A DNA stretch of 64,000 bases. It comes from Streptomyces gossypii (GTDB lineage: Bacteria > Actinomycetota > Actinomycetes > Streptomycetales > Streptomycetaceae). Position 1 is the stretch's first letter. Every line of letters starts with the position of its first letter. The position numbers and the translations under genes were made by a program. A model generated the notes under the pieces. That model did not search any database. It was not told the origin of the DNA and worked only from the letters and a program-made list of their open reading frames with translations. This document shows, piece after piece, positions 52,465 through 60,726 of this stretch. The stretch spans positions 248,001-312,000 of the forward strand of contig NZ_JAJAGO010000008.1 in NCBI RefSeq assembly GCF_025165795.1, in the 5' to 3' direction.

Positions 52465-52717
52465 CCCCCGCCGTGTCCGCCTCTCACGCGACGGCGGCCC
52501 TCTCCTGGTGGAAGGTCCCGTGACCGTCACCGGGGACGACGGCGCGACCGCCACCTCCGAGCGCTTCCTGGTGGCGGTGTGCACCTGCCGCCGCAGCCGC
52601 ACCTATCCCTGGTGCGACACGAGCCACCGCCGCCGCGCCGCCGCGTCTGCCGCCACCTCGACGGACGTCACCTCGACGGACGCCACCACTCCGGCGGACT
52701 CAGGTGAGGCGTCATGA
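52448..52717 (+). CDS. CDGSH-type [2Fe-2S] protein
   Basis: 89 aa, GTG start inside the 3' end of the methyltransferase gene. The motif C45-T-C47-RRSRTYPW-C56-DTS-H60 matches the CDGSH consensus with its unusual 3Cys-1His cluster, with the Gly of CDGSH replaced by Thr. The C-terminal 25 residues are a Thr/Ser/Asp-rich tail (SAATSTDVTSTDATTPADSG). Such proteins carry redox-labile clusters. It overlaps the next gene by four bases (ATGA). Confidence 0.86.
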   Translation: MRDKADPRRVRLSRDGGPLLVEGPVTVTGDDGATATSERFLVAVCTCRRSRTYPWCDTSHRRRAAASAATSTDVTSTDATTPADSGEAS

Positions 52718-53760
52718 CCGCAGCGCCCTACGTCGAAGCGCGTGACACCAGCCCCGTGCTGCCTGCCCCACGCGGTGTTCTCTCCGGCGCCGTCCTGTCG
52801 GCCTTGCGGGGCGGCCACGCACCTCTCGTGAATCCGCAGGCCGCGGCGGAGGCCGAGCCGTACGGGGACGACCTTCAGCTGGCGCTCTACCTGCTGTACG
52901 AGTTGCACTATCAGGGGTTCGACGGCGTCGGTGACGACCGGGAGTGGGATCCCGATCTCCTGCGGCTGCGCAGCGCGCTGGAACACCGTTTCCTGAACGC
53001 CCTGCGAACGGACATACCGCGGAGAGCGAGCGCGCACGACGCCCTGGCCGCAATCCTCGTCGAACCGTCCGTTGACGACGGCACGGGCGTGAGCAACTAC
53101 CTGCAGAACGAGGGCCTGCTCTGGCAGGTCCGGGAGTACGCGGCGCTCCGCTCCCTCTACCACCTGAAGGAAGCCGACCCGCACGCCTGGGTCATCCCCC
53201 GGCTGCACGGCCGTGCGAAGACGGCGATGGTGGCGGTGGAGTACGACGAGTTCGGCGCCGGACGCGCCGAAGACATCCACGCCCGGCTCTTCGCGGACCT
53301 GATGGACGACCTCGGCCTGGACCACGCCTACGGCCGCTATCTGGATGCGGCCCCGGCGCAGGTGCTGTGCACGGTCAATGTGATGTCGCTGTTCGGTCTG
53401 CACCGGGCGTTGCGCGGCACTCTCGTCGGGCACTTCGCCGCGGTGGAGGTGACGTCCTCGCCCGGATCCCGGCGGCTCGCGAAGGCGATGCGGCGCACAG
53501 GCGCCGGGCCGGCCGCCGCACGCTTCTACGACGAGCACGTCGAGGCCGACGCGGTGCACGAGCAGGTGGTCCGGCACGAGGTGATCGCCCCGCTGCTGGC
53601 GGTCGAGCCCGGTCTGGACGCCGACGTTGCCTTCGGTATCGAGGCCACCGGCCTGCTCGAGGGCAAGTTGGGCGGGCTCCTGCTGAGGGCCTGGCGGGAC
53701 GGTCGCTCCGCCCTGCGCATTCCGCTGGCGGCAACCGCACAGCATCCCGGCAGCCCGTGA
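52714..53760 (+). CDS. Iron-containing redox enzyme (haem-oxygenase-like diiron fold)
   Basis: 348 aa. The helical bundle shows likely metal ligands in VREY (Glu141), YHLKEADPH (His150, Glu153) and VEYDE. A later helix reads FYDEHVEADAVHEQVVRHEV with a Glu/His pattern of the haem-oxygenase-like diiron oxidase type. Members catalyse oxidations such as N-oxygenation or oxidative cleavage in natural-product pathways. It is translationally coupled to the CDGSH gene, which may supply electrons or iron. The substrate is unknown. Confidence 0.78.
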   Translation: MTAAPYVEARDTSPVLPAPRGVLSGAVLSALRGGHAPLVNPQAAAEAEPYGDDLQLALYLLYELHYQGFDGVGDDREWDPDLLRLRSALEHRFLNALRTDIPRRASAHDALAAILVEPSVDDGTGVSNYLQNEGLLWQVREYAALRSLYHLKEADPHAWVIPRLHGRAKTAMVAVEYDEFGAGRAEDIHARLFADLMDDLGLDHAYGRYLDAAPAQVLCTVNVMSLFGLHRALRGTLVGHFAAVEVTSSPGSRRLAKAMRRTGAGPAAARFYDEHVEADAVHEQVVRHEVIAPLLAVEPGLDADVAFGIEATGLLEGKLGGLLLRAWRDGRSALRIPLAATAQHPGSP

Positions 53761-53919
53761 AGGACCGTCACCCGGCCATCTGATCCCGGCCACGCGGCTC
53801 GGTCCTTCGGGCAGCGGCCGCGCTTCCGGTTCGGCAGATCAGGAGCTCTCGCCCCTGGTCTGCAAGCGCCGCCGGGGATCGACCGGTTGGCGGATACGGA
53901 ATACGGAAGGCGGTTCATC

Positions 53920-55194
53920 ATGATCACCGAGCACGAGGGCCCGGGCGCTCTCGTCATCTTCGCCAATTTCGTATCCCCGCTGGCGATCGATCTCCGTGAG
54001 GAGTCGGTTCTCCGCCAGTGGTCAGAGCAAGCACCGCGCAAACTATGGCTCACCCGGTCCGGCGATGTGGTGATCACCCCGGTTCCCCTCAGCGTCGCCT
54101 TCCGCCGCTACGTCTTCCACCGGCTGGGCATCCCGGAGGGCTCCGTGGCCGTCATCACCGTGCCGGACACCCCGCACCTGCCGATGGCCGAGGCGCTGGC
54201 CGAGCACCGCCTGCTGGAGCCCCTGCGCGCCCTCGTCCGCGAGCGCCCGGGAGCACGCCTGCTCCCGACCGCGCTGGACGAAGCGTCCGTCGCCCTGGCC
54301 GCGAGCCTCCGTATCCCCGTCGTTCCCTACGAAGCGGGCGTGCCGCATCCCGGCACCCTGCGGGCGGTGGCCGACATGAACACGAAGTCCGGCTTCCGCG
54401 CTGTCGCCCGCCTACTCGGCCTGCGGCTGCCGCACGGCCGGGCGTGCACCGGCGCGGAACTCGGCCAGGTGACCGGCGCGCTGCTGGCCGCGCACGAGCG
54501 GGTGGTCGTCAAACCCGACCGGTCCGCAGGCGGCCACGGCCTGTACTTCGTCACCCGCGGCGACCGCCCGGCGCAGCCGGCGCCGCCCCCGGACAGCCGC
54601 TGGGTCGTCGAGGGGTACGTGGACCACACGAGAGCCGTCAGCGCTCAGGGACACGCCACCGCCGCCCGGGCCGAGGTGGCGTACGACGGCGAGATGCGCA
54701 TGAGCAACTGCTCCTTCGCCGGCTACCGCTCGCCCCCGCGCGACCTGCCGGACCCGGCGCGCAGGGAGCTGACCTGTTGGACCCGGGCGCTGGGCGGCCA
54801 TCTGGCCGCCGAAGGCTACCGCGGGCCATACAGCCTGGACTCGGTGTGCACCCGGGACGGAACTCTGTACGCGCTGGAGTGCAACGTGCGTCGTACCGCG
54901 ACCACCACGGCTCACGCCCTGGTGAGCCGACTGGCCCGCACGGGCCACCCCACGCCCGCATGGTCCACCGGGACGGCCACCGCCGCCTCGCCGCTGTCCT
55001 TCGACACGGCGGTCGCACGCCTGGCCGAGGCGGGATTGGACTTCCAGCCCGGTGACGCAGACGGCGTGCTCCTCTACGCCGACCGCCCGGTCAACGGCAG
55101 CGGTTGGCGGTACACGGCCCTCGCCCCCCACCACACCCGGCTCGCCGAACTCGAAGTCCGGCTGGCGGCGGCTCTCGGACACGAGGGCCCCTGA
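53920..55194 (+). CDS. ATP-grasp ligase-like protein
   Basis: 424 aa from the ATG at 53920 (GGAAGG upstream; a TTG at 53887 is in frame). The N-terminal half resembles a pre-ATP-grasp domain (ALVIFANFVSPLAIDLREES). The central region has HERVVVKPDRSAGGHGLYFV with the ATP-binding lysine and Gly-rich loop. The ligand loop follows in YSLDSVCTRDGTLYALECNVRRTATTT, where Glu and Asn fit the Mg-binding pattern. Such enzymes join a carboxylate to an amine, for example in peptide or lipopeptide assembly. It is 159 bp downstream of the diiron-type gene on the same strand. Confidence 0.72.
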   Translation: MITEHEGPGALVIFANFVSPLAIDLREESVLRQWSEQAPRKLWLTRSGDVVITPVPLSVAFRRYVFHRLGIPEGSVAVITVPDTPHLPMAEALAEHRLLEPLRALVRERPGARLLPTALDEASVALAASLRIPVVPYEAGVPHPGTLRAVADMNTKSGFRAVARLLGLRLPHGRACTGAELGQVTGALLAAHERVVVKPDRSAGGHGLYFVTRGDRPAQPAPPPDSRWVVEGYVDHTRAVSAQGHATAARAEVAYDGEMRMSNCSFAGYRSPPRDLPDPARRELTCWTRALGGHLAAEGYRGPYSLDSVCTRDGTLYALECNVRRTATTTAHALVSRLARTGHPTPAWSTGTATAASPLSFDTAVARLAEAGLDFQPGDADGVLLYADRPVNGSGWRYTALAPHHTRLAELEVRLAAALGHEGP

Positions 55195-55468
55195 TCTCGG
55201 CGCGGGCCCGCACGTCGGCCCCCACACCTCGAGCCCCGGCCACGCCCGGACTCCGGTGTCGCCGACATCCTCGGCCACCGCCCCCGCGGCGTACACCGCC
55301 CCGGACCCCGCACCGAGCGGATCCGGTCCCATCCGTGTACGTGGAGAAAGGGCGATGGGCGGGCTGCTGTGCGCGTGACGCCGTACTGGACGAGTAGTTC
55401 CGATGCGGTGGCGCCGTGTCATCGGGGGTTGAGCGGTGTCACCAGGTACGTCGTGACATCGTGGGTCC

Positions 55469-56041
55469 ATGACCATCGCAGTTCGCTCGGCTTCAGCCTT
55501 CGAGGATGTCCGGACCCTGGTCGGTCCGAAGTCACCTGGGGCCAACGTCTGCTGGTGCCTGAGCTACCGGATCCCGTCGAAGCTCAACAACGAGCTTCGC
55601 GGGCCGGCCCGCGGTGAGTATGTCGCCGAGCTGTGCCGTGCGGAGCCCCCGCCGGGAGTGCTCGCCTACGACGGCGACGAGCCGGTCGGCTGGGCCGCCG
55701 TGGCGCCGCGCTCGGACACCTCCTTCGCGCGCAGCCGTAAGATCCCGCACGTTGACGACCTGCCGGTCTGGTCGCTGTGGTGCATCCGGGTACGCCCTGG
55801 CCATCGCAAGAGGGGGATCTCGCACGCCCTGATTGCCGGCGCGGTCGAGTTCGCCCGTGTTCACGGCGCACCGGCGATCGAGGCGTATCCGCTCGACAGC
55901 GGTGGCGAAAAGGTCGACGCGACGATGGCGTACGCCGGGATCCGGAAGAACTTCGAGCGCGCCGGGTTCGCCCACGCCGCCGACACCACCTCGGTGCTGG
56001 CCGGTCACCCCCGAGTCCTGATGCGGCTCGACCTGCGCTGA
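55469..56041 (+). CDS. GNAT family N-acetyltransferase
   Basis: 190 aa, ATG at 55469. The N-terminal half has CWCLSYRIP and GWAAVAPRSD. The acetyl-CoA loop region is LWCIRVRPGHRKRGISHALIAGAV and the end is GIRKNFERAGFAHAADTTSVLAG. It resembles small GNATs found beside resistance or detoxification genes. The substrate is unknown. It stands alone, followed by an IS remnant. Confidence 0.82.
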   Translation: MTIAVRSASAFEDVRTLVGPKSPGANVCWCLSYRIPSKLNNELRGPARGEYVAELCRAEPPPGVLAYDGDEPVGWAAVAPRSDTSFARSRKIPHVDDLPVWSLWCIRVRPGHRKRGISHALIAGAVEFARVHGAPAIEAYPLDSGGEKVDATMAYAGIRKNFERAGFAHAADTTSVLAGHPRVLMRLDLR

Positions 56042-56495
56042 TAGAACAGCCCGGCGCCTCAACGGCCGACCGGACGGTGGTCAGTGATCGACGGCGACGC
56101 CTTCGAGGGTCCGGCCGTCGTGCTGTTCGAGATCGAGCTGGGCCCTTCAACGTGTCGTTGACCGACTCGATCAGCTGCCGCACCGAGTTCAGCGGCGACT
56201 CGCCCTGCGGGGCTTCTCCCGCTTGAACGACGGGCGGAGCGACTCCGCGCGCTGGAAGGCGAGGTCGGCCTCTCCTGGGAGGCGAAGCCGCGACCCGTTC
56301 CATGCGCGGGAGATCGTCGCTTGGCAAGAGGCGCTGTCCGGCCTTCCGCCCGAGGCCCTGCGGGCTGCGGGCTGCGGCCCGGGACGTCGGCAGAGTGGCT
56401 GAGATGTTCGACGAGATGCAGCGGGACCACGCCCGGGACCGCGCGGGCCCGACCCGGATCGAACCATCCCGGGCCAGGCCGCGATTCACCTTCGA
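56042..56495. other. 454-bp stretch holding a transposase remnant
   Basis: The part 56081-56290 holds a decayed transposase end on the minus strand (listed separately). Beyond it, 56291-56495 shows no family-like frame. I see no intact inverted repeats that would define the element ends. Confidence 0.5.
56081..56290 (-). pseudogene. Decayed transposase C-terminus
   Basis: Reading the minus strand gives LPARGVAPPVVQ, then SVRQLIESVNDTLKG. After a one-base shift at the CCC following it, QLDLEQHDGRTLEGVAVDH ends at the stop at 56081-56083. The IESVNDTLKGQLDLE block is the conserved tail of IS982/IS4-type DDE transposases. Only this tail remains and it has at least one frameshift, so it is a fossil insertion. 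Confidence 0.75.
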
Positions 56496-56981
56496 TCAGT
56501 CCGACAGGCTGGCGAACATGCCGGGGTCGTAGGAACCCCCCTGCATGCGCGTGATCACACCGAGCCGATTGGCGGCATTGATCATGGCGACAAGGGAGAC
56601 CAGCGCTGCGATCTGGTCGTCGTCGTAGTGCTCGCACACCTGGGCCCAGGTCTCGTCGGACACGCCATGGTGGGCGTCGGCGAGGCGGGTGCCCTCCTCG
56701 GCGAGTGCCAGCGCGGCCCGCTCGGCGTCGGTGAACACGGTGGACTCGCGCCAGGCGGCGACCAGGTTGATCCGGCCCGCGGTCTCACCAGCGAGGGCGG
56801 CCTCCGTGGTGTGGACGTCGACGCACCAGCCGCAGCCGTTGATCTGGCTGGCGCGCAGCTCCACCAACTCCTGGAGGGACTTGGGCAGCGATGCTTCCTG
56901 GATCGCCAGGTTGACGTTGTAGATGCGCTTGCTGACCTTGGCGCCGATCTTGTTGGTCATCAGGTTGATACGGGGTTCCAT
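56496..56981 (-). CDS. Carboxymuconolactone decarboxylase/AhpD-like protein
   Basis: 161 aa from the ATG at 56981 with GAGGACGAAACA upstream. The core SLPKSLQELVELRASQINGCGWCVDVHTTEA has the CxxC-x3-H redox motif of AhpD-like proteins, which reduce peroxides or act as peroxidase partners. It is divergent from an ECF41-type sigma factor. Genes for such CMD-domain proteins are the known neighbours and targets of ECF41 sigma factors, so regulation by that sigma is likely. Confidence 0.87.
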   Translation of the reverse strand: MEPRINLMTNKIGAKVSKRIYNVNLAIQEASLPKSLQELVELRASQINGCGWCVDVHTTEAALAGETAGRINLVAAWRESTVFTDAERAALALAEEGTRLADAHHGVSDETWAQVCEHYDDDQIAALVSLVAMINAANRLGVITRMQGGSYDPGMFASLSD

Positions 56982-57048
56982 TGTTTCGTCCTCACGCGTG
57001 GACTGCGTGCCGCGCGGCCTGTTCGCGCGGCATCTTGACGACCATGGA

Positions 57049-57075
57049 GAAGCCGCCCGCCCGGCCCCTGTGACA
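57049..57075 (-). promoter_or_regulatory. ECF41-like promoter for the AhpD-like gene
   Basis: On the minus strand TGTCACA (57075-57069) is followed after 16 bases by CTTC (57052-57049), one mismatch from the CGTC -10 element reported for ECF41 promoters. It lies about 70 bp upstream of the AhpD-like start. Confidence 0.5.
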
Positions 57076-57109
57076 GTGCGGCGATGTGACGTAGGCCACC
57101 ACATTTGGC

Positions 57110-57136
57110 TGTCACAGAGCGGCCTGGGGCGGCATC
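57110..57136 (+). promoter_or_regulatory. ECF41-like promoter for the sigma gene
   Basis: TGTCACA at 57110-57116 is followed after exactly 16 bases by CATC (57133-57136), one mismatch from CGTC. The matching element on the other strand in the same gap suggests autoregulation of the sigma gene and control of its partner. Confidence 0.5.
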
Positions 57137-57245
57137 TTGTGCGTGACACGGTCGAGAGTGCCGGCACTGCAGCCCACTAGGGCATCGAGCATCCCCCGGG
57201 GGAATTTGTGAAGCCCCAACAAGAGCGAACAGCCAGGAGCCGAGA

Positions 57246-58172
57246 ATGAACGAGGGCAGCGAGCGAACCACTGACACCGCTGAGCACCTTGCTCGCGGTG
57301 GCTGCATGGACCCCGCCACCAAGGTGTTCGTCGCCCACCGCAATCTGCTGTTCACCGTCGCCTACGAGATGCTCGGGTCGGCCGCCGATGCCGAGGACGT
57401 CCTGCAGGAGACCTGGCTGCGCTGGGCGGGCGTCGACCTCGACACGGTGCGTGACCAGCGCGCCTTCCTGGTGCGGATCACCACGCGCGAAGCGCTGACC
57501 CGGCTGCGCACGCTCCGCCGGCGTAAGGAGTCCTACGTCGGCCCCTGGCTCCCGGAGCCGCTGCTGACCGCGCCCGACGTGGCCGAGGACGTCGAGTTGG
57601 CCGACAGCGTCTCGATGGCGATGATGCTGGTGCTGGAGACGCTCGCGCCGATCCAGCGGGCGGTGTTCGTGCTGCGCGAGGTCTTCGACCTCGGCTACGA
57701 CGAGATCGCGGACGCCGTCGACAAGACCCCGGCTGCCGCCCGCCAGATCGCCCACCGCGCGCGCACCCACGTCGCCGCGCGCCGACCGCGTGGGGACTTT
57801 TCCCCAACCGAGGCCCGCAACGCGCTCGACGCCTTTCAGCAGGCGGTCGAAACAGGCGACATGCAACGCCTGCTCGACATCCTCGCACCGGACGTCGTCC
57901 TTCTGACCGACGGCGGCGGAGTCGCTCAAGCCGCGCTGGCGCCCGTCGTGGGCGCCGATCAGGTGACCCACGTGCTGGGTCGGCTCGTTGCTGCGGCGTC
58001 GCTGCGGCCGATACAGGTCAACGGGCACCCCGCGTTGGTCGTCAGGCTGGATGGAGAGGCCGACAGTGTCCTGGCGGTGCGCATCGACGACGGCCTCATC
58101 ACCGGGCTGTATGCCGTGCGCAATCCCGAGAAACTGGCGCGTATCGACCTTGAGACCGCAGTGAGCCGCTGA
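57246..58172 (+). CDS. ECF41-type RNA polymerase sigma factor
   Basis: 308 aa (ATG 57246 after CAGGAG; an internal ATG at 57306 gives MDPATKVFVAHR). Sigma region 2 includes LFTVAYEMLGSAADAEDVLQETWLRW. Region 4 has PIQRAVFVLREVFDLGYDEIADAVDKTPAAARQIAHRAR. The C-terminal 100 residues are a SnoaL/NTF2-like extension. ECF41 hallmarks are present: WLPEP between the domains, DGGG in the extension and NPEKL near the end. The extension is known to modulate sigma activity in place of an anti-sigma factor. It is divergent from the AhpD-like gene. Confidence 0.9.
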   Translation: MNEGSERTTDTAEHLARGGCMDPATKVFVAHRNLLFTVAYEMLGSAADAEDVLQETWLRWAGVDLDTVRDQRAFLVRITTREALTRLRTLRRRKESYVGPWLPEPLLTAPDVAEDVELADSVSMAMMLVLETLAPIQRAVFVLREVFDLGYDEIADAVDKTPAAARQIAHRARTHVAARRPRGDFSPTEARNALDAFQQAVETGDMQRLLDILAPDVVLLTDGGGVAQAALAPVVGADQVTHVLGRLVAAASLRPIQVNGHPALVVRLDGEADSVLAVRIDDGLITGLYAVRNPEKLARIDLETAVSR

Positions 58173-58281
58173 GCCACTGGCGCGCGAAGGCCCGGCAGGG
58201 TGACCGCAGCGAGATCCAGGCGGGTGTCCATATCGAGGCTGACCTCGCCATAAGGCCGGACGTGGGACCAGAACAGCGGGG

Positions 58282-59361
58282 TCAGGCCGCGCCCGTCGGC
58301 GGGCGTGAGGAGGTCGGCCCACGCCGCTGGGCGGGCAGGGCTCGGAGCCAGTCGGTGAGGAGGCGGTTCACCTCGTCGGCACGTTCCTGCTGGATCCAGT
58401 GACCGCAGCCTTCCAGGATGTGTGAGGAGACCAGGCCGGGCAGCGTGGTGGGGTATGCGTTGATGGCGTCGGCCATCCAGGTGGTGGAGGCGTCGAGCCC
58501 GCCCCCGAGGAACAGCGAGGGCTGGGTGACCGGTGCGCCGTCCCAGGCGGCCAGGTCCTCCCAGTCCCGGTCCAGGCTGCGATAGCGGTTGAGCGCCCCG
58601 GTGAGACCGGTCCGCTCGAATTCGCCCGCGTAGACGTCGAGGTCGGCCTCGGTGAGCCAGGACGGCAGGGTGTCGCTGGTGAAGCGGTCGGAGAGCTTCG
58701 CGCCGTCGGGGATGAAGAAGATGCTGCCCTCCTGGGTCGTGGGCATGGTGTCGGCCGAGAGCGCCGCGTAGAACCCGCGCAGCCAGCCCCGCACATCCGG
58801 CTCGATGTCATCCTCGGCCCGGCCGGGCTCCTGGAAGTAGCTGACATAGAACTCCTCGTCCCCGCCGATCTGGCTGAACATGTCGGTGGGACGGAAGCCG
58901 TTGCGCGGGGCGTAGGGGACGCTCAGCAGCCCGACGGCAGTGAAGATGTCGGGCCTGAGCAGGGCGGTGTCGGCGGCGATGACCGAGCCCACGTCATGGC
59001 CCATGATCACCGCGGTCTCGGCGCCGAGGGCCCGCACGACAGCGACGTTGTCCTCGACCAGGTCGAGCATCCGGTACGCCGCCCTGTCGCGGGGCCTGGA
59101 CGAGCGTCCGTAGCCGCGCACGTCGATGGCGACCGCGCGGAAGCCCGCCTCGGCGAGGGCCGGGAGCTGGTGGCGCCAGGAGTACCAGGACTCCGGGAAG
59201 CCGTGGACCAGGAGGACCAGGGGTCCGGCGCCCTGCTCCACCAGGTGGATACGGCCGCCCGGAGTGCTCACCAGCCGGTGCACGGCTTCCGGCTGCGTCG
59301 GCACGGCCTGCGGAGGGGTGGACGGCGAATGGGTGGACGGCGAATGGGTGGGCTGTTGCAT
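58282..59361 (-). CDS. Alpha/beta hydrolase (epoxide hydrolase-like)
   Basis: 359 aa, ATG at 59361 directly after GGAGGAAAC. The oxyanion region LLVHGFPESWYSWRHQLP, the nucleophile motif VIMGHDVGSVIA with Asp, and the C-terminal HILEGCGHWIQQERADEV with catalytic His fit the epoxide hydrolase/haloalkane dehalogenase group. A cap domain (about residues 160-270) lies between. The N-terminus has a 15-bp tandem duplication encoding THSPSTHSPST. It is convergent with the ECF41 sigma gene and may belong to its regulon, though no ECF41 motif was seen upstream. Confidence 0.83.
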   Translation of the reverse strand: MQQPTHSPSTHSPSTPPQAVPTQPEAVHRLVSTPGGRIHLVEQGAGPLVLLVHGFPESWYSWRHQLPALAEAGFRAVAIDVRGYGRSSRPRDRAAYRMLDLVEDNVAVVRALGAETAVIMGHDVGSVIAADTALLRPDIFTAVGLLSVPYAPRNGFRPTDMFSQIGGDEEFYVSYFQEPGRAEDDIEPDVRGWLRGFYAALSADTMPTTQEGSIFFIPDGAKLSDRFTSDTLPSWLTEADLDVYAGEFERTGLTGALNRYRSLDRDWEDLAAWDGAPVTQPSLFLGGGLDASTTWMADAINAYPTTLPGLVSSHILEGCGHWIQQERADEVNRLLTDWLRALPAQRRGPTSSRPPTGAA

Positions 59362-59535
59362 GTTTCCTCCGGTGCTCCTGGGGGATCGTGGCGGCCCTGC
59401 GCCCGCCGGGATGCTTGGCTTCCGCCCGCATTCCCCGTTCCCCGTGATCGTGCAGGCTGCCCGGAGTGGCTGCCAGGTTTTTTGCCAGCGCGGCAAAGTG
59501 GCGGTCGCAGCAGCACCCCTGGGCCCTGTCCGGGC

Positions 59536-59952
59536 CTAGCTGAACTGGGCGGCGAAGGAGGGCGCGGGGTCGATCGGGGTGATCACGTCGATCAGTACGC
59601 CGTCGGGTGCCGCGAGGAGGAAGTGGCGCTGGCCGAAGTCCTCACTGCCCAGTGCGAGTTCCTCGGTGAGCCCGGCCGCCCCGATCAGCCGCCGGTGCTC
59701 GGCGTCCACGTCCGCCACCTCGAAGTTGAGGATCAGGCCCTGAACGGGCCTGCGGTATGCGGCGGGCAGTGTCGGGTGGGTGTGGTCGAGCAGGGCGAGT
59801 TCGTAGTGCGGCGGTTCGGGTCGGCGCAGGCTGACGTACCAGTCTGCTTCGAAGACCACCTCGAAGCCGAAGTGCCGGGTGTAGAAGGCGCGGGATTCGG
59901 TGACGTCGCTGGTGCAGATCACCGGGTAGAAGCTGTCGAGCTGGGCGTTCAC
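59536..59952 (-). CDS. VOC-family (glyoxalase/bleomycin-resistance fold) protein
   Basis: 138 aa from a GTG at 59952 with GGAGGAA upstream; in-frame codons further upstream run through the operators. Paired beta-alpha-beta modules are visible (FYPVICTSDVTESRAFYTRHFGFEVVFEADW; LILNFEVADVDAEHRRLIGAAG; FLLAAPDGVLIDVITP). Possible metal ligands include Glu and His residues, but no catalytic role can be fixed. It is divergent from a TetR regulator with two operators in between, so it is almost surely the regulator's target. A detoxification or drug-binding role is likely. Confidence 0.83.
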   Translation of the reverse strand: MNAQLDSFYPVICTSDVTESRAFYTRHFGFEVVFEADWYVSLRRPEPPHYELALLDHTHPTLPAAYRRPVQGLILNFEVADVDAEHRRLIGAAGLTEELALGSEDFGQRHFLLAAPDGVLIDVITPIDPAPSFAAQFS

Positions 59953-59973
59953 AGAGTTCCTCCACGAGATTTC

Positions 59974-59990
59974 ACATACCTTGGGTATGT
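59974..59990. promoter_or_regulatory. TetR operator 1 (17-bp palindrome)
   Basis: ACATACC-TTG-GGTATGT, a perfect 7+7 inverted repeat, 22 bp upstream of the VOC gene start. An almost identical copy lies 31 bp away. Confidence 0.85.
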
Positions 59991-60004
59991 CAATGACGCT
60001 AGTA

Positions 60005-60021
60005 ACATACCTCGGGTATGT
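60005..60021. promoter_or_regulatory. TetR operator 2 (17-bp palindrome)
   Basis: ACATACC-TCG-GGTATGT, 26 bp upstream of the TetR start. The centres of the two sites are 31 bp apart, about three helical turns, so two dimers could bind the same DNA face. Both copies are followed by CAAT. Confidence 0.85.
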
Positions 60022-60046
60022 CAATCGCGAGGAAGGGAGGCCGTAC

Positions 60047-60679
60047 ATGGCGAGCAGAGCCGAGCAGCGCGCGGAGACCCGCCGGGCCCTACTGCTGGAG
60101 GGACGTCGGCAGTTCGCTCGGGACGGCTACCACGGGGTGGTGCTGGAGGAGATCGCGCGCGCCACGGGGGTGACCAAGGGCGCCGCATACCACCACTTCG
60201 GCAGCAAGGCCGGTCTGTTCCGGGCCGTCGTGGCGGAAGCACAGCAGGAGGTGGCCGGACGGGTGGCCGGGGCCGCCGAGGGCCATGACGACCCGTGGGA
60301 ACAACTGCTCGCGGGCTGCCGTGCCTTCCTCGCCGCCGGCTCCGACCCGGAGATCCAGCGGATCACCCTGGTCGACGGGCCGACCGTACTGGGCTGGAAC
60401 GAGTGGCGGGCGATGGACGAGGCGTCCTCCGCGCGCCATCTCTCGGAGGCGCTGGAGGCACTGATCGCCACCGGCGCGATCGTCCCGCAACCCGTCGAGC
60501 CGCTGACCAGGCTGCTGTCCGGGGCGATGAACGAGGCAGCCGTATGGCTCGCCCGCCCCTCCGCCACCGCGACTGCCACCGCTGCCGCTACCGCGCCGGA
60601 CGACGCATCGGGCGAAACCCGGCTGGACGCCACGATGGCTGCTCTGCGGCTCCTCCTGGACGGCCTCCGCCCCCGGTGA
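60047..60679 (+). CDS. TetR-family transcriptional repressor
   Basis: 210 aa from the ATG at 60047 (GGAAGGGAGG upstream). The N-terminal helix-turn-helix is RRALLLEGRRQFARDGYHGVVLEEIARATGVTKGAAYHHFGSKAGLFRAV. The C-terminal ligand/dimer domain is helical, with a short Ala/Thr-rich insertion (SATATATAAATAPDDASG) near 185. It should repress itself and the divergent VOC gene from the twin operators. The inducing ligand is unknown. Confidence 0.9.
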   Translation: MASRAEQRAETRRALLLEGRRQFARDGYHGVVLEEIARATGVTKGAAYHHFGSKAGLFRAVVAEAQQEVAGRVAGAAEGHDDPWEQLLAGCRAFLAAGSDPEIQRITLVDGPTVLGWNEWRAMDEASSARHLSEALEALIATGAIVPQPVEPLTRLLSGAMNEAAVWLARPSATATATAAATAPDDASGETRLDATMAALRLLLDGLRPR

Positions 60680-60726
60680 CCGGGAACGGGATGACCGGGA
60701 ACGGCGCGTGCGGTACTGGTGTCCGT

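Noticed and set aside
59481..59497. TTTGCC/GGCAAA hairpin as a terminator
   Set aside because: Only a 6-bp stem, and no U-run on the strand where a terminator would be needed.
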